Source: Salmonella enterica subsp. enterica serovar Typhimurium str. LT2
Lineage (GTDB): Bacteria > Pseudomonadota > Gammaproteobacteria > Enterobacterales > Enterobacteriaceae
Length of the DNA stretch: 64,000 bases
Assembly (NCBI RefSeq): GCF_000006945.2
Contig: NC_003197.2
Location: 3,410,001-3,474,000, forward strand
Direction: 5' to 3'
Shown in pieces: positions 54,697 through 64,000 of the stretch (position 1 is the stretch's first letter; the number at the start of each line of letters is the position of its first letter). Both the position numbers and the translations under genes were made by a program. The notes under the pieces are model-generated. The model ran no database searches. It had not been told where the DNA came from and saw only the letters and a program-made list of their open reading frames with translations.

Positions 54697-56640
54697 TTAT
54701 TTGTCGCCCAGCTGCTCTGACATCGTGTTGCCCGGGTTCGGCGTGCGTGGTTCATCAACCGGACGCGGCGCCTGAGGCGTACCATTGCTGTCAGAGTTAT
54801 TGGTGCCGTTTGGATCTTCCCAGCCCGCAGGCGGACGCACTTCACGACGCGCCATCAGGTCATCAATCTGCGGCGCATCGATGGTTTCATATTTCATCAA
54901 CGCATCTTTCATCGCGTGCAGAATATCCATATTGTCAGTCAGGATCTGACGAGCGCGATTGTAGTTACGTTCAATCAGCGCTTTCACTTCCTGGTCGATG
55001 ATACGCGCAGTTTCATCAGACATATGTTTCGCTTTTGCGACGCTACGGCCGAGGAATACTTCGCCCTCTTCTTCCGCATACAGCAACGGACCGAGTTTCT
55101 CCGAGAAGCCCCACTGGGTGACCATGTTACGCGCCAGGTTAGTCGCGACTTTAATGTCGTTCGACGCGCCGGTGGAAACATGCTCAACGCCGTAGATAAT
55201 CTCTTCCGCCAGACGACCGCCGTACAGCGTGCTGATTTGGCTTTCCAGCTTCTGACGGCTGGCGCTGATCGCGTCGCCTTCAGGCAGGAAGAAGGTCACG
55301 CCCAGCGCACGACCGCGCGGGATAATCGTCACTTTGTGCACCGGATCGTGTTCCGGCACCAGGCGACCGATAATCGCGTGGCCCGCTTCGTGGTACGCGG
55401 TCGACTCTTTCTGCGCTTCCGTCATCACCATGGAGCGACGTTCGGCGCCCATCATGATTTTGTCTTTCGCTTTCTCGAACTCAACCATCGACACAACGCG
55501 CTTGTTACCACGAGCTGCAAACAGCGCCGCTTCGTTGACCAGGTTCGCCAGGTCCGCACCGGAGAAGCCCGGCGTACCGCGCGCAATGATCGCCGCATCA
55601 ATATCCGTCGCTAACGGTACGCGACGCATATGCACCTTCAGAATCTGCTCACGACCGCGCACATCCGGCAGGCCTACCACCACCTGACGGTCAAAACGGC
55701 CTGGACGCAGCAGCGCCGGGTCCAGAACGTCCGGACGGTTAGTTGCGGCGATAACGATGATACCTTCGTTACCTTCGAAGCCGTCCATCTCAACCAGCAT
55801 CTGGTTCAACGTCTGCTCACGTTCATCGTGACCGCCGCCCAGACCAGCGCCACGCTGGCGACCTACGGCGTCGATTTCATCGATGAAGATAATGCACGGC
55901 GCCGCTTTCTTGGCCTGTTCGAACATGTCACGCACACGAGACGCGCCGACACCGACGAACATTTCCACAAAGTCAGAACCGGAAATCGTAAAGAATGGCA
56001 CCTTCGCTTCACCCGCAATGGCTTTTGCCAGCAGGGTTTTACCGGTACCCGGCGGGCCGACCATCAGGACACCTTTCGGAATTTTACCGCCCAGCTTCTG
56101 GAAACGGCTCGGTTCACGCAGGTATTCAACCAGTTCCGCCACTTCTTCTTTCGCTTCGTCACAACCCGCGACGTCAGCAAACGTGGTTTTGATCTGATCT
56201 TCCGTCAGCATACGCGCCTTGCTCTTACCGAACGACATGGCGCCTTTGCCACCGCCGCCCTGCATCTGACGCATGAAGAAGATCCAGACGCCGATCAGCA
56301 ACAGCATCGGGAACCAGGAAATGAAGATAGAAGCCAGCAGGCTTGGCTCTTCAGGTGGTTCGCCAACAACCTTGACGTTTTTAGTCAGCAGGTTATCAAG
56401 CAGCTTCGGATCATTAATCGGAATGTAAGTCGTGTAACGGTTACTATCTTTCTTGGTAACGTTGATCTCACGTCCGTTGATACGCGCTTCGCGAACCTGG
56501 TCCTGATTGACCTCTTGCAGGAAGGTAGAGTAATCCACCTTACGGCCATTAGACTCGCTGGGCCCAAAGCTCTGGAATACTGACATCAGCACAACGGCAA
56601 TGACCAGCCAGAGTATTAGGTTTTTCGCCATGTCACTCAA
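54697..56640 (-). CDS. ftsH: FtsH, membrane AAA+ zinc protease
   Basis: FtsH is the essential inner-membrane protease that degrades LpxC, sigma-32 and misassembled membrane proteins. Two membrane segments (about 8-25 and 99-120) flank a periplasmic domain. The AAA+ domain follows with Walker A GPPGTGKT (about 195-202), Walker B IIFIDEID and the SRH region, and then the zinc site HEAGH (about 417-424). The TTG at 56640 (647 residues) has AGAGG 8 nt upstream. The ATG at 56631 gives the usual 644 residues but is 17 nt from that site. I used the TTG; both are possible. rlmE lies 94 bp upstream. Confidence 0.96.
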   Translation of the reverse strand: MSDMAKNLILWLVIAVVLMSVFQSFGPSESNGRKVDYSTFLQEVNQDQVREARINGREINVTKKDSNRYTTYIPINDPKLLDNLLTKNVKVVGEPPEEPSLLASIFISWFPMLLLIGVWIFFMRQMQGGGGKGAMSFGKSKARMLTEDQIKTTFADVAGCDEAKEEVAELVEYLREPSRFQKLGGKIPKGVLMVGPPGTGKTLLAKAIAGEAKVPFFTISGSDFVEMFVGVGASRVRDMFEQAKKAAPCIIFIDEIDAVGRQRGAGLGGGHDEREQTLNQMLVEMDGFEGNEGIIVIAATNRPDVLDPALLRPGRFDRQVVVGLPDVRGREQILKVHMRRVPLATDIDAAIIARGTPGFSGADLANLVNEAALFAARGNKRVVSMVEFEKAKDKIMMGAERRSMVMTEAQKESTAYHEAGHAIIGRLVPEHDPVHKVTIIPRGRALGVTFFLPEGDAISASRQKLESQISTLYGGRLAEEIIYGVEHVSTGASNDIKVATNLARNMVTQWGFSEKLGPLLYAEEEGEVFLGRSVAKAKHMSDETARIIDQEVKALIERNYNRARQILTDNMDILHAMKDALMKYETIDAPQIDDLMARREVRPPAGWEDPNGTNNSDSNGTPQAPRPVDEPRTPNPGNTMSEQLGDK

Positions 56641-56734
56641 GGGATTAACCTCTTATTACAACTGTGTTAAAAACAGCGTCAGGATACTCTATATCCAGTT
56701 TCTTTCAAACCTTACGTCTGAAATCTGCCGGTTA

Positions 56735-57361
56735 TCACTTTCGCCCGGTCGCTACAATGTACACTTCACGCGAACGCGCACGCGAAGAGTCCGGCTTACG
56801 AACTTTAACCTTCGTAAACAGGGAGCGAATTTCCCTTAGATACTCATCGAAACCTTCGCCCTGGAACACCTTCACTACAAAACTTCCGCCTGGCGCCAGC
56901 ACATCGCGGCACATCTCTAACGCCAGCTCCACCAGATACATGGCGCGGGGGATATCCACCGCCGGTGTTCCGCTCATGTTTGGTGCCATATCCGACATGA
57001 CAACTTGTACTTTACTGTCACCCACGCGTTCCAGTAACGCTTTCATGACAAGTTCATCACGAAAATCGCCCTGAAGAAAGTCCACACCAACGATAGGATC
57101 CATAGGTAAAAGATCACAAGCGATGATGCGGCCTTTGCCGCCAATCTGCGTGACCACATACTGTGACCAGCCTCCTGGCGCAGCGCCGAGATCGACTACC
57201 GTCATTCCCGGCTTAAAAAGTTTGTCACTTTGCTGTATTTCATCAAGTTTAAACCAGGCACGGGAGCGTAGCCCCTTTTTCTGCGCCTGTTGAACATATT
57301 TATCGCTAAAGTGTTCCTGAAGCCAGCGGCTTGAGCTGGCAGAACGCTTTTTACCTGTCAT
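56735..57361 (-). CDS. rlmE: RlmE (FtsJ), 23S rRNA Um2552 methyltransferase
   Basis: RlmE methylates the 2'-OH of U2552 in the A-loop of 23S rRNA, a late step in 50S assembly. The 208-residue protein has the SAM site [15 protein letters not shown] (about 55-69) and the catalytic K-D-K-E set: K38 (WFKLDE), D124 (MSDMAPN), K164 ([10 protein letters not shown]) and E199 (SREVYIV). It heads an operon with ftsH and diverges from yhbY. Confidence 0.96.
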
Positions 57362-57487
57362 TTAACTTTCCCGTCGGGGCAGTTCATCGTAGCCAATGGC
57401 GTAAATTTCTACACGCCTATTTGGCGATATAAGGGAGATGGCGGTAGAATGACCCGTTTTCAATCCCAACGTAAGCAAAAATATACG

Positions 57488-57781
57488 ATGAATCTGAGTA
57501 CTAAACAAAAACAGCACCTAAAAGGTCTGGCACATCCGCTCAAGCCTGTTGTTATGCTTGGCAATAATGGTTTGACCGAAGGGGTACTGGCCGAGATTGA
57601 ACAAGCGTTAGAGCACCATGAACTTATCAAGGTGAAAATCGCCTCGGAAGATCGCGAAACAAAAACCTTGATCGTGGACGCTATCGTGCGCGAAACCGGC
57701 GCCTGTAACGTACAGGTCATCGGTAAAACGCTGGTGCTGTATCGCCCAACTAAAGAGCGTAAAATCTCGCTGCCGCGTTAA
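57488..57781 (+). CDS. yhbY: YhbY, CRM-domain RNA-binding protein
   Basis: YhbY is a 97-residue single CRM (KH-like) domain protein associated with pre-50S particles. The GxxG-like loop is in MLGNNGLTEGV (about 23-33). The ATG at 57488 gives the E. coli N-terminus MNLSTKQKQHLKGLAHPLKP; longer in-frame starts are not supported. It converges on greA, with a hairpin terminator between. Confidence 0.95.
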   Translation: MNLSTKQKQHLKGLAHPLKPVVMLGNNGLTEGVLAEIEQALEHHELIKVKIASEDRETKTLIVDAIVRETGACNVQVIGKTLVLYRPTKERKISLPR

Positions 57782-57871
57782 GGATATCCTAAAGTCGAAC
57801 ACAAAATCTGTGTAAAACGAGGGGTTTTCCACGAGCAGGAGAGCAAAATGCCACGCTCTCTCCGTTGATAA

Positions 57872-57893
57872 AAGGCCGCTATGCGGCCTTTTT
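57872..57893. terminator. Bidirectional terminator, yhbY/greA
   Basis: AAAGGCCGC-TAT-GCGGCCTTTTT has T-runs on both strands and lies between two convergent genes. Confidence 0.88.
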
Positions 57894-57936
57894 CCTTTCT
57901 TTACAATACACCAACAATTTGCGTATTGAGTACTGC

Positions 57937-58413
57937 TTAAAGGTATTCCACTTTAAGCACTTCGTATTCCACATCGCCGCCAGGCGTTTTGATCACCACG
58001 ACGTCATCCTGCTCTTTGCCGATCAGGCCGCGAGCGATTGGCGAGTTTACCGAAATGAGATTTTGCTTAAAATCCGCCTCATCGTCGCCAACAATGCGGT
58101 AGGTCTGCTCTTCGTCGGTGTCCAGGTTCAGCACCGTGACGGTAGCGCCGAAAATCACGCGACCATTGTTCGGCATTTTAGTGACATCAATCACCTGCGC
58201 ATTCGACAGTTTTGCTTCGATATCTTTAATGCGCCCTTCGCAGAAACCCTGCTGTTCGCGTGCAGCATGATACTCCGCGTTTTCTTTTAAATCGCCATGT
58301 TCGCGCGCTTCGGCGATAGCGGCGATGATTTCAGGACGGCGCACAGATTTCAGAAAATCCAGCTCTTCGCGCAGTTTTTCGGCTCCGCGTAAGGTCATCG
58401 GAATAGCTTGCAT
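57937..58413 (-). CDS. greA: GreA, transcript cleavage factor
   Basis: GreA rescues backtracked RNA polymerase by stimulating cleavage of the nascent RNA. The 158-residue protein has the N-terminal coiled coil (about 1-75) with tip acidic residues D41 and E44 in HGDLKENAEY and a C-terminal FKBP-like domain. GAGG lies 9 nt upstream of the ATG. The leader is long and contains a terminator-like hairpin (see the GraL entry). Confidence 0.97.
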   Translation of the reverse strand: MQAIPMTLRGAEKLREELDFLKSVRRPEIIAAIAEAREHGDLKENAEYHAAREQQGFCEGRIKDIEAKLSNAQVIDVTKMPNNGRVIFGATVTVLNLDTDEEQTYRIVGDDEADFKQNLISVNSPIARGLIGKEQDDVVVIKTPGGDVEYEVLKVEYL

Positions 58414-58504
58414 TTGTTATACCTCTTGAACATTCCTGTAGGGGGCAATGAACTCTACCCCGGCTGCTAAGCCAGCCCCGGCATATGCCATACCAGGGTC
58501 AGAA

Positions 58505-58545
58505 GCAAAAAAACACCAACCCGGGCGCGCAGTCCCAGGTCAGCT
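58505..58545 (-). ncRNA. graL: Possible GraL leader small RNA of greA
   Basis: About 100 nt upstream of greA, the minus strand reads ACCTGGGACTGCGCGCCCGG then GTTGGTGTTTTTTT: a GC stem followed by seven T residues, i.e. an intrinsic terminator inside the greA leader. In E. coli such early termination yields the small RNA GraL. The ends are approximate and the promoter was not assigned. Confidence 0.5.
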
Positions 58546-58660
58546 ACAATTTCCTCTTTGATAACCATTTTACCCTGGAGTTCCCTATGGGTCATCGTTT
58601 ACTTTTTAGGGCGTTGCGCCGTAGTATGACGGCTTGTTTCCAGGGTGTTAGCGCGAGATT

Positions 58661-60094
58661 ATGCGATTTTCCAGATTTATCATCGGATTGACCACCAGTA
58701 TAGCGTTCAGCGTTCAGGCCGCGAATATTGACGAATACATCAAACAGCTTCCGGCCGGCGCCAACCTCGCGCTGATGGTGCAAAAGATTGGCGCGCCCGC
58801 GCCGGCTATTGATTATCATAGTCAGCAGATGGCGCTTCCCGCCAGTACCCAAAAGGTGATTACCGCGCTGGCGGCGCTGATTCAACTCGGCCCGGATTTC
58901 CGTTTTACGACCACGCTGGAGACTAAAGGCAACGTCGATAACGGCATCCTGAAAGGTGACGTAATTGCGCGCTTCGGTGGCGATCCAACGCTAAAACGTC
59001 AGGATATTCGCAATATGGTCGCGACGCTGAAAAAGTCCGGCGTCACGCAAATCGACGGCAATGTGCTTATCGACACGTCGATTTTCGCCAGCCACGATAA
59101 AGCGCCAGGCTGGCCGTGGAACGACCTGACGCAGTGTTTCAGCGCGCCTCCCGCCGCCGCCATTGTTGACCGCAACTGTTTTTCTGTGTCGCTTTATAGC
59201 GCGCAAAAACCAAACGATTTAGCCTTTATTCGCGTGGCCTCTTATTATCCGGTAACGATGTTCAGCCAGGTACGGACTCTACCGCGCGGTTCGGCAGACG
59301 CGCAGTATTGCGAGCTGGATGTTGTGCCTGGCGATTTGAACCGTTATACGCTTACCGGCTGTTTACCACAGCGCGCCGACCCGCTGCCGCTGGCCTTTGC
59401 TATTCAGGACGGCGCCAGCTACGCGGGCGCGATCCTCAAGCAGGAACTGAAAGAGGCCGGGATAACTTACCGCGGCACGCTGCTGCGCCAGACGCAGGTT
59501 AACGAGCCCGGAACGATCGTCGCCAGTAAACAGTCGGCGCCACTGCACGATCTGCTTAAGATTATGCTGAAAAAGTCAGACAACATGATCGCCGATACTG
59601 TTTTTCGGATGATTGGTCATGTCAGGTTTAACGTGCCTGGCACCTGGCGGGCGGGATCGGATGCCGTTCGCCAGATCCTGCGCCAACAGGCGGGAATTGA
59701 TATCGGCAATACCATTATTGCCGACGGTTCCGGTCTTTCTCGCCATAATCTGATCGCTCCCGCCACGATGATGCAGGTGCTGCAATATATCGCCCAACAC
59801 GATAACGAGCTGAACTTTATCTCTATGCTGCCGCTGGCGGGCTATGATGGTTCATTACAATACCGCGCCGGGCTGCATCAGGCGGGCGTAGACGGTAAGG
59901 TTTCAGCGAAAACCGGATCACTGCAGGGCGTGTATAATCTGGCGGGCTTTATTACCACCGCAAGCGGGCAACGGATGGCATTTGTACAATATTTGTCCGG
60001 CTACGCGGTTCCACCTGCCGATCAGCGTAATCGCCGAATCCCGCTGGTACGCTTCGAGAGTCGGTTGTATAAGGATATTTATCAGAATAACTGA
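58661..60094 (+). CDS. dacB: DacB, penicillin-binding protein 4
   Basis: PBP4 is a periplasmic D,D-carboxypeptidase and endopeptidase acting on peptidoglycan. The 477-residue precursor has a 20-residue signal ending SVQA/A. Active-site motifs are S62-x-x-K65 (ASTQK), S-D-N (KKSDNMIAD, about 306) and K-T-G (SAKTGSL, about 417). The large insertion between the first two motifs is normal for class C PBPs. It diverges from greA across about 250 bp and is followed by REP elements and the obgE terminator. Confidence 0.96.
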   Translation: MRFSRFIIGLTTSIAFSVQAANIDEYIKQLPAGANLALMVQKIGAPAPAIDYHSQQMALPASTQKVITALAALIQLGPDFRFTTTLETKGNVDNGILKGDVIARFGGDPTLKRQDIRNMVATLKKSGVTQIDGNVLIDTSIFASHDKAPGWPWNDLTQCFSAPPAAAIVDRNCFSVSLYSAQKPNDLAFIRVASYYPVTMFSQVRTLPRGSADAQYCELDVVPGDLNRYTLTGCLPQRADPLPLAFAIQDGASYAGAILKQELKEAGITYRGTLLRQTQVNEPGTIVASKQSAPLHDLLKIMLKKSDNMIADTVFRMIGHVRFNVPGTWRAGSDAVRQILRQQAGIDIGNTIIADGSGLSRHNLIAPATMMQVLQYIAQHDNELNFISMLPLAGYDGSLQYRAGLHQAGVDGKVSAKTGSLQGVYNLAGFITTASGQRMAFVQYLSGYAVPPADQRNRRIPLVRFESRLYKDIYQNN

Positions 60095-60101
60095 GTGCAT
60101 T

Positions 60102-60222
60102 TATTGCCGGATGGCGGCGCTAACGCGTCTTATCTGGCCTACAAAGAACATAATAAAACGGGCCGCAAATGCGGCCCGTTGGCTTTTGTAGGCCGGATAA
60201 GCGTAAGCGCCATCCGGCTACG
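60102..60222. repeat. REP elements between dacB and obgE
   Basis: TTGCCGGATGGCGGCGCTAA with TTATCTGGCCTAC, and the inverted TAGGCCGGATAAGCGTAAGC with GCCATCCGGC, form REP units on either side of the obgE terminator hairpin. Confidence 0.85.
60155..60182 (-). terminator. obgE operon terminator
   Basis: AACGGGCCGC-AAAT-GCGGCCCGTT is a perfect 10-bp stem; on the minus strand it is followed by TTATTATG and lies about 45 nt after the obgE stop. Confidence 0.85.
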
Positions 60223-60225
60223 AGA

Positions 60226-61413
<1,188 letters not shown>

Positions 61414-62378
61414 TCATTCGCCTGAGCGGGGTTGCGAAACCACCGTTTCATGCTTGCGTAAACCGCCCCAAATACGATGACCAATGGCGGAATACATCGC
61501 GCCCGCAACCACGACAAACGCACCGAGATAACCTAAAAGGTTTAACATCGGTCTGGCGAAGAAATCGGGCCAGGCCATAGATAAAAGATCTGAAAACAGC
61601 AGGGTAAATAGCGGTGTAAGCGTGATTATCGCGCTCACCTGCGCCGCCTGCCAACGCGCCATCGCTTCCGCCAGGGCGCCATATCCTACCAGCGTATTTA
61701 GCCCGCAGAAAATCAAACAGGCGAGCTGCCAGTCGCTCAGTTGCGCTATCACCATCGGTTTTGCCAGCGGCAAGAGCGCTATCGTACATAAAGTGTACAG
61801 TAAAAACAGGATCTGCTGCGAGCCAGACGTCGCAATAATACTTTTTGCGCCACGCCATAGCTCACCCACACCATCGCCGCGCCTACGCCAAAAATAACGC
61901 CCCAGGTGTAGTCGGTCAGTCGGGTAAAAATCTCGATCAGACTGGTGTTAAAAAACATCACCAGCCCGCTCAATAACATCAGCGCGCCAATCACCTGCGT
62001 ACCGCGCATCTTTTCTTTCAGAATAAAGACGCTGGCGACCATCATGCCAACCGGCGAGAGCTGGCCGATAACCTGCGACGCGGTTGGGCTTAAATATTGC
62101 AGGGAAGAACTGAACAAAATGAAATTACCGAACAGTCCGCAGGTCGCTATCGCCAATAACACCAACCAGCGCGGCTTACGAAAAATACGCAGCGGCGGCA
62201 GCTTTCTTTTTACTGCCAGTATCGCCCCGAGGCCAATACTGGCCATTAAGAAGCGGTAGAAGACAATGGTTGAAGGCTCCATCACCTCCAGCACTTGCTT
62301 CATTGCTATTGGCAACGCTCCCCAGCACATCGCGGTAGTGAGCGCTAAAAGAATGCCAATGCCTGCCTGCTGCTTCAT
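61414..62378 (-). pseudogene. yhbE: yhbE, EamA-type inner-membrane transporter, frameshifted
   Basis: The gene would encode a 10-TM drug/metabolite transporter-superfamily (EamA) protein of 321 residues. The frame starting at ATG 62378 (MKQQAGIGILLAL) reads to ...QKVLLRRLA and then goes out of frame, stopping at 61779. The correct continuation (SQQILFLLYTLCTIALLPL... to the stop at 61414) lies in another frame. The break is at about 61819-61824, where GGCTCGCAG seems to lack one T compared with an expected GGCTTCGCAG. Restoring one base gives exactly 321 residues. No slippery sequence is present. It is either a true inactivating mutation or a sequencing error. Expression of obgE 15 bp downstream could be affected by broken coupling. 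Confidence 0.9.
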
Positions 62379-62453
62379 GCCGTGTTCCCTGCAAAGACCC
62401 GTTAACGGCATTCGCACAGCCACACGGGTATATTTTAGTCGGCCATCGAATGT

Positions 62454-62482
62454 AAAAAGCCCCGCAACAGGTGCGGGGCTTT
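62454..62482 (-). terminator. Terminator after rpmA
   Basis: On the minus strand AAAGCCCCGC-ACCTGTT-GCGGGGCTTTTT is a strong intrinsic terminator about 26 nt after the rpmA stop. It should limit transcription of yhbE-obgE relative to the ribosomal protein genes. Confidence 0.9.
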
Positions 62483-62507
62483 CATCCGTTACCGGACCAC
62501 AAAAAAC

Positions 62508-62765
62508 TTACTCAGCAACGATGCTGATGTATTTACGGTTTTTCGGGCCTTTAACTTCGAATTTCACTTTACCGTCTGCTTTAGCAAACAGAGTGTGGTC
62601 ACGACCGCAACCAACGTTGGTGCCAGCGTGGAATTTAGTACCACGTTGACGAACGATGATGCTGCCTGCCAGAACTGCTTCACCGCCAAAGCGTTTTACG
62701 CCCAGACGTTTAGCTTCAGAATCGCGACCGTTACGAGTCGAGCCGCCAGCCTTTTTATGTGCCAT
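62508..62765 (-). CDS. rpmA: Ribosomal protein L27
   Basis: L27 is an 85-residue 50S protein whose N-terminus ([20 protein letters not shown]) reaches the peptidyl transferase centre. There is no cleavable N-terminal extension of the firmicute type. It follows rplU by 19 bp, with GGGGAG 6-11 nt upstream of the ATG. Confidence 0.98.
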
Positions 62766-62784
62766 TTAATCTGCTCCCCTAATC

Positions 62785-63096
62785 TTAAGCGCTGATGCCG
62801 GTAATTTTCACATCAGTGAACCACTGACGATGGCCCTGCTGCTTACGGTAGTGTTTACGGCGACGAAACTTAACGATTTTAACTTTCTCGCCACGACCGT
62901 GGGCAACAACTTCAGCTTTGATTACGCCGCCATCAACGAAAGGAACGCCGATTTTGACTTCTTCACCGTTTGCGATCATCAGAACTTCAGCGAACTCGAT
63001 AGTTTCGCCAGTTGCGATGTCCAGCTTTTCCAGGCGAACGGTCTGACCTTCGCTTACTCGGTGTTGTTTACCACCACTTTGGAAAACCGCGTACAT
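62785..63096 (-). CDS. rplU: Ribosomal protein L21
   Basis: L21 is a 103-residue 50S protein beginning [14 protein letters not shown] and containing the [13 protein letters not shown] rRNA-binding segment (about 78-90). The ATG at 63096 with GGAG 7-10 nt upstream matches E. coli; an in-frame ATG eight codons upstream is rejected. It heads the rplU-rpmA operon and diverges from ispB. Confidence 0.98.
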
Positions 63097-63167
63097 AAAA
63101 AACTCCGCTTCCGCGCACACCTTTCAATGATTCAGAGCGCGCTATAAATATTCACAATAGGGCGCGA

Positions 63168-63196
63168 ATATTACGCAAATTGCACGGCTTTGACAA
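63168..63196 (-). promoter_or_regulatory. rplU promoter
   Basis: TTGTCA (63196-63191) and TAATAT (63173-63168) are separated by 17 nt on the minus strand, about 65 nt upstream of the L21 start. Confidence 0.8.
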
Positions 63197-63353
63197 GTGC
63201 TACCATCAATACATGAAGAAAAAAAACACAACGCATACGGTAACGTTTATCTGCGGCGTTTTTTCAGTACAATCAGGGTATATTTCTAACCATAAACCCT
63301 ACGTTACCTCATTCAGACATGGGATAATCGGGGCGATAAGCCCGGCTTTTGCG

Positions 63354-64000
63354 ATGAATTTAGAAAAAATCAACGAGTTAACCGCGCAAGATATGGCGGG
63401 TGTCAATGCGACAATCCTTGAACAGCTTAATTCCGACGTTCAACTGATTAATCAGCTAGGATATTACATTATTAGCGGCGGCGGAAAACGCATTCGTCCG
63501 ATGATTGCCGTTCTTGCCGCGCGCGCGGTGGGTTATCAGGGTAACGCGCACGTGACTATCGCCGCTCTGATCGAGTTTATCCACACGGCGACGCTGCTAC
63601 ATGATGATGTGGTGGATGAATCCGATATGCGTCGCGGCAAAGCGACGGCAAATGCCGCTTTCGGTAATGCCGCCAGCGTGTTGGTCGGCGACTTTATCTA
63701 TACCCGCGCCTTCCAGATGATGACCAGCCTCGGCTCGTTAAAAGTGCTGGAAGTGATGTCGGAAGCGGTCAACGTGATTGCAGAAGGCGAAGTGCTGCAA
63801 TTGATGAACGTGAATGACCCGGACATTACCGAAGAAAATTACATGCGGGTGATTTACAGTAAAACGGCCCGTCTGTTCGAAGCTGCCGCCCAGTGCTCCG
63901 GTATTCTCGCTGGTTGTACGCCTGAGCAAGAGAAAGGGTTGCAGGACTATGGTCGCTACCTTGGTACGGCTTTCCAGCTCATTGACGATCTGCTGGATTA
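63354..64000 (+). CDS. ispB: IspB, octaprenyl diphosphate synthase (partial)
   Basis: IspB builds the C40 isoprenoid side chain of ubiquinone and menaquinone by adding isopentenyl units to farnesyl diphosphate. The window holds the first 215 codons and then ends. The N-terminus MNLEKINELTAQDMAGVN matches E. coli. The first aspartate-rich motif D84-D85-x-x-D88 (LLHDDVVDESD) and the beginning of the second (LIDDLLDY, at the window end) are intact. It diverges from rplU, with 257 bp between the two start codons. Confidence 0.97.
   Translation, partial: MNLEKINELTAQDMAGVNATILEQLNSDVQLINQLGYYIISGGGKRIRPMIAVLAARAVGYQGNAHVTIAALIEFIHTATLLHDDVVDESDMRRGKATANAAFGNAASVLVGDFIYTRAFQMMTSLGSLKVLEVMSEAVNVIAEGEVLQLMNVNDPDITEENYMRVIYSKTARLFEAAAQCSGILAGCTPEQEKGLQDYGRYLGTAFQLIDDLLD

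Noticed and set aside
61819..61824. Programmed -1 frameshift in yhbE
   Set aside because: The site (GGCTCGCAG) has no slippery heptamer or downstream pseudoknot I can see; a plain deletion or sequencing error is simpler.

Overview
The window is a chromosomal segment of an enterobacterium, almost certainly Salmonella enterica. Nearly every core gene matches its Escherichia coli K-12 counterpart closely in recalled sequence and in order (tdc, rnpB, gar, rsmI-lpoA, ubiTUV, mtr-deaD, pnp-nusA, argG, ftsH, obgE, ispB). The gat and tag genes sit between gar and rsmI, which is the arrangement described for Salmonella and Klebsiella; E. coli carries aga/kba genes there. No database search was possible, so names rest on recalled family sequence, motifs and synteny.

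Layout. 1-3.5 kb: tdcABC (anaerobic threonine/serine use, minus strand) behind a CRP-type promoter and an AT-rich spacer. 4.1-5.2 kb: rnpB (RNase P RNA) followed by six tandem copies of its own 3' end and terminator. 5.2-10.2 kb: garK, garR and garL diverging from garD (galactarate/glucarate catabolism); the transporter gene garP found here in E. coli is missing. 10.5-22.2 kb: a sugar island with a PfkB kinase and a DeoR regulator (minus) diverging from gatY-tagK-tagT-tagH, then gatZABCD and gatR. Together these encode two PTS uptake systems (fructose-type and galactitol-type) feeding one tagatose-bisphosphate aldolase (GatY/GatZ). 22.4-32.2 kb: rsmI, the lpoA-yraN-diaA-dolP group, yraR, yhbO-P-Q-S, and ubiT diverging from ubiUV (oxygen-independent ubiquinone synthesis). 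32.3-36 kb: yhbW, two accessory genes (a YafK/DpaA-like L,D-transpeptidase-fold protein and an unknown protein) and mtr. 36-48.6 kb, all minus strand: metY-rimP-nusA-infB-rbfA-truB-rpsO-pnp-nlpI-yrbN-deaD, the translation and RNA-decay superoperon. 48.9-51.8 kb: argG with ArgR boxes, a DUF1963-like accessory gene and tRNA-Leu leuU. 51.9-58.4 kb: secG, glmM, folP, ftsH, rlmE, yhbY, greA. 58.7-64 kb: dacB, obgE, a frameshifted yhbE, rpmA, rplU and the start of ispB.

Most of the window is ordinary core genome. The parts that deserve attention are the rnpB repeat array, the gat/tag island with its recurring CTTTCG/CGAAAG operator words, the yhbE frameshift, the tRNA-Leu 3'-end copy inside the metY leader, the YafK-like/unknown gene pair next to mtr, the DUF1963 gene with its orphan flanking DNA at leuU, and several short coding-like fragments in intergenic DNA. 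No phage, complete insertion sequence or CRISPR array was seen. I did not find a clearly new multi-gene system.
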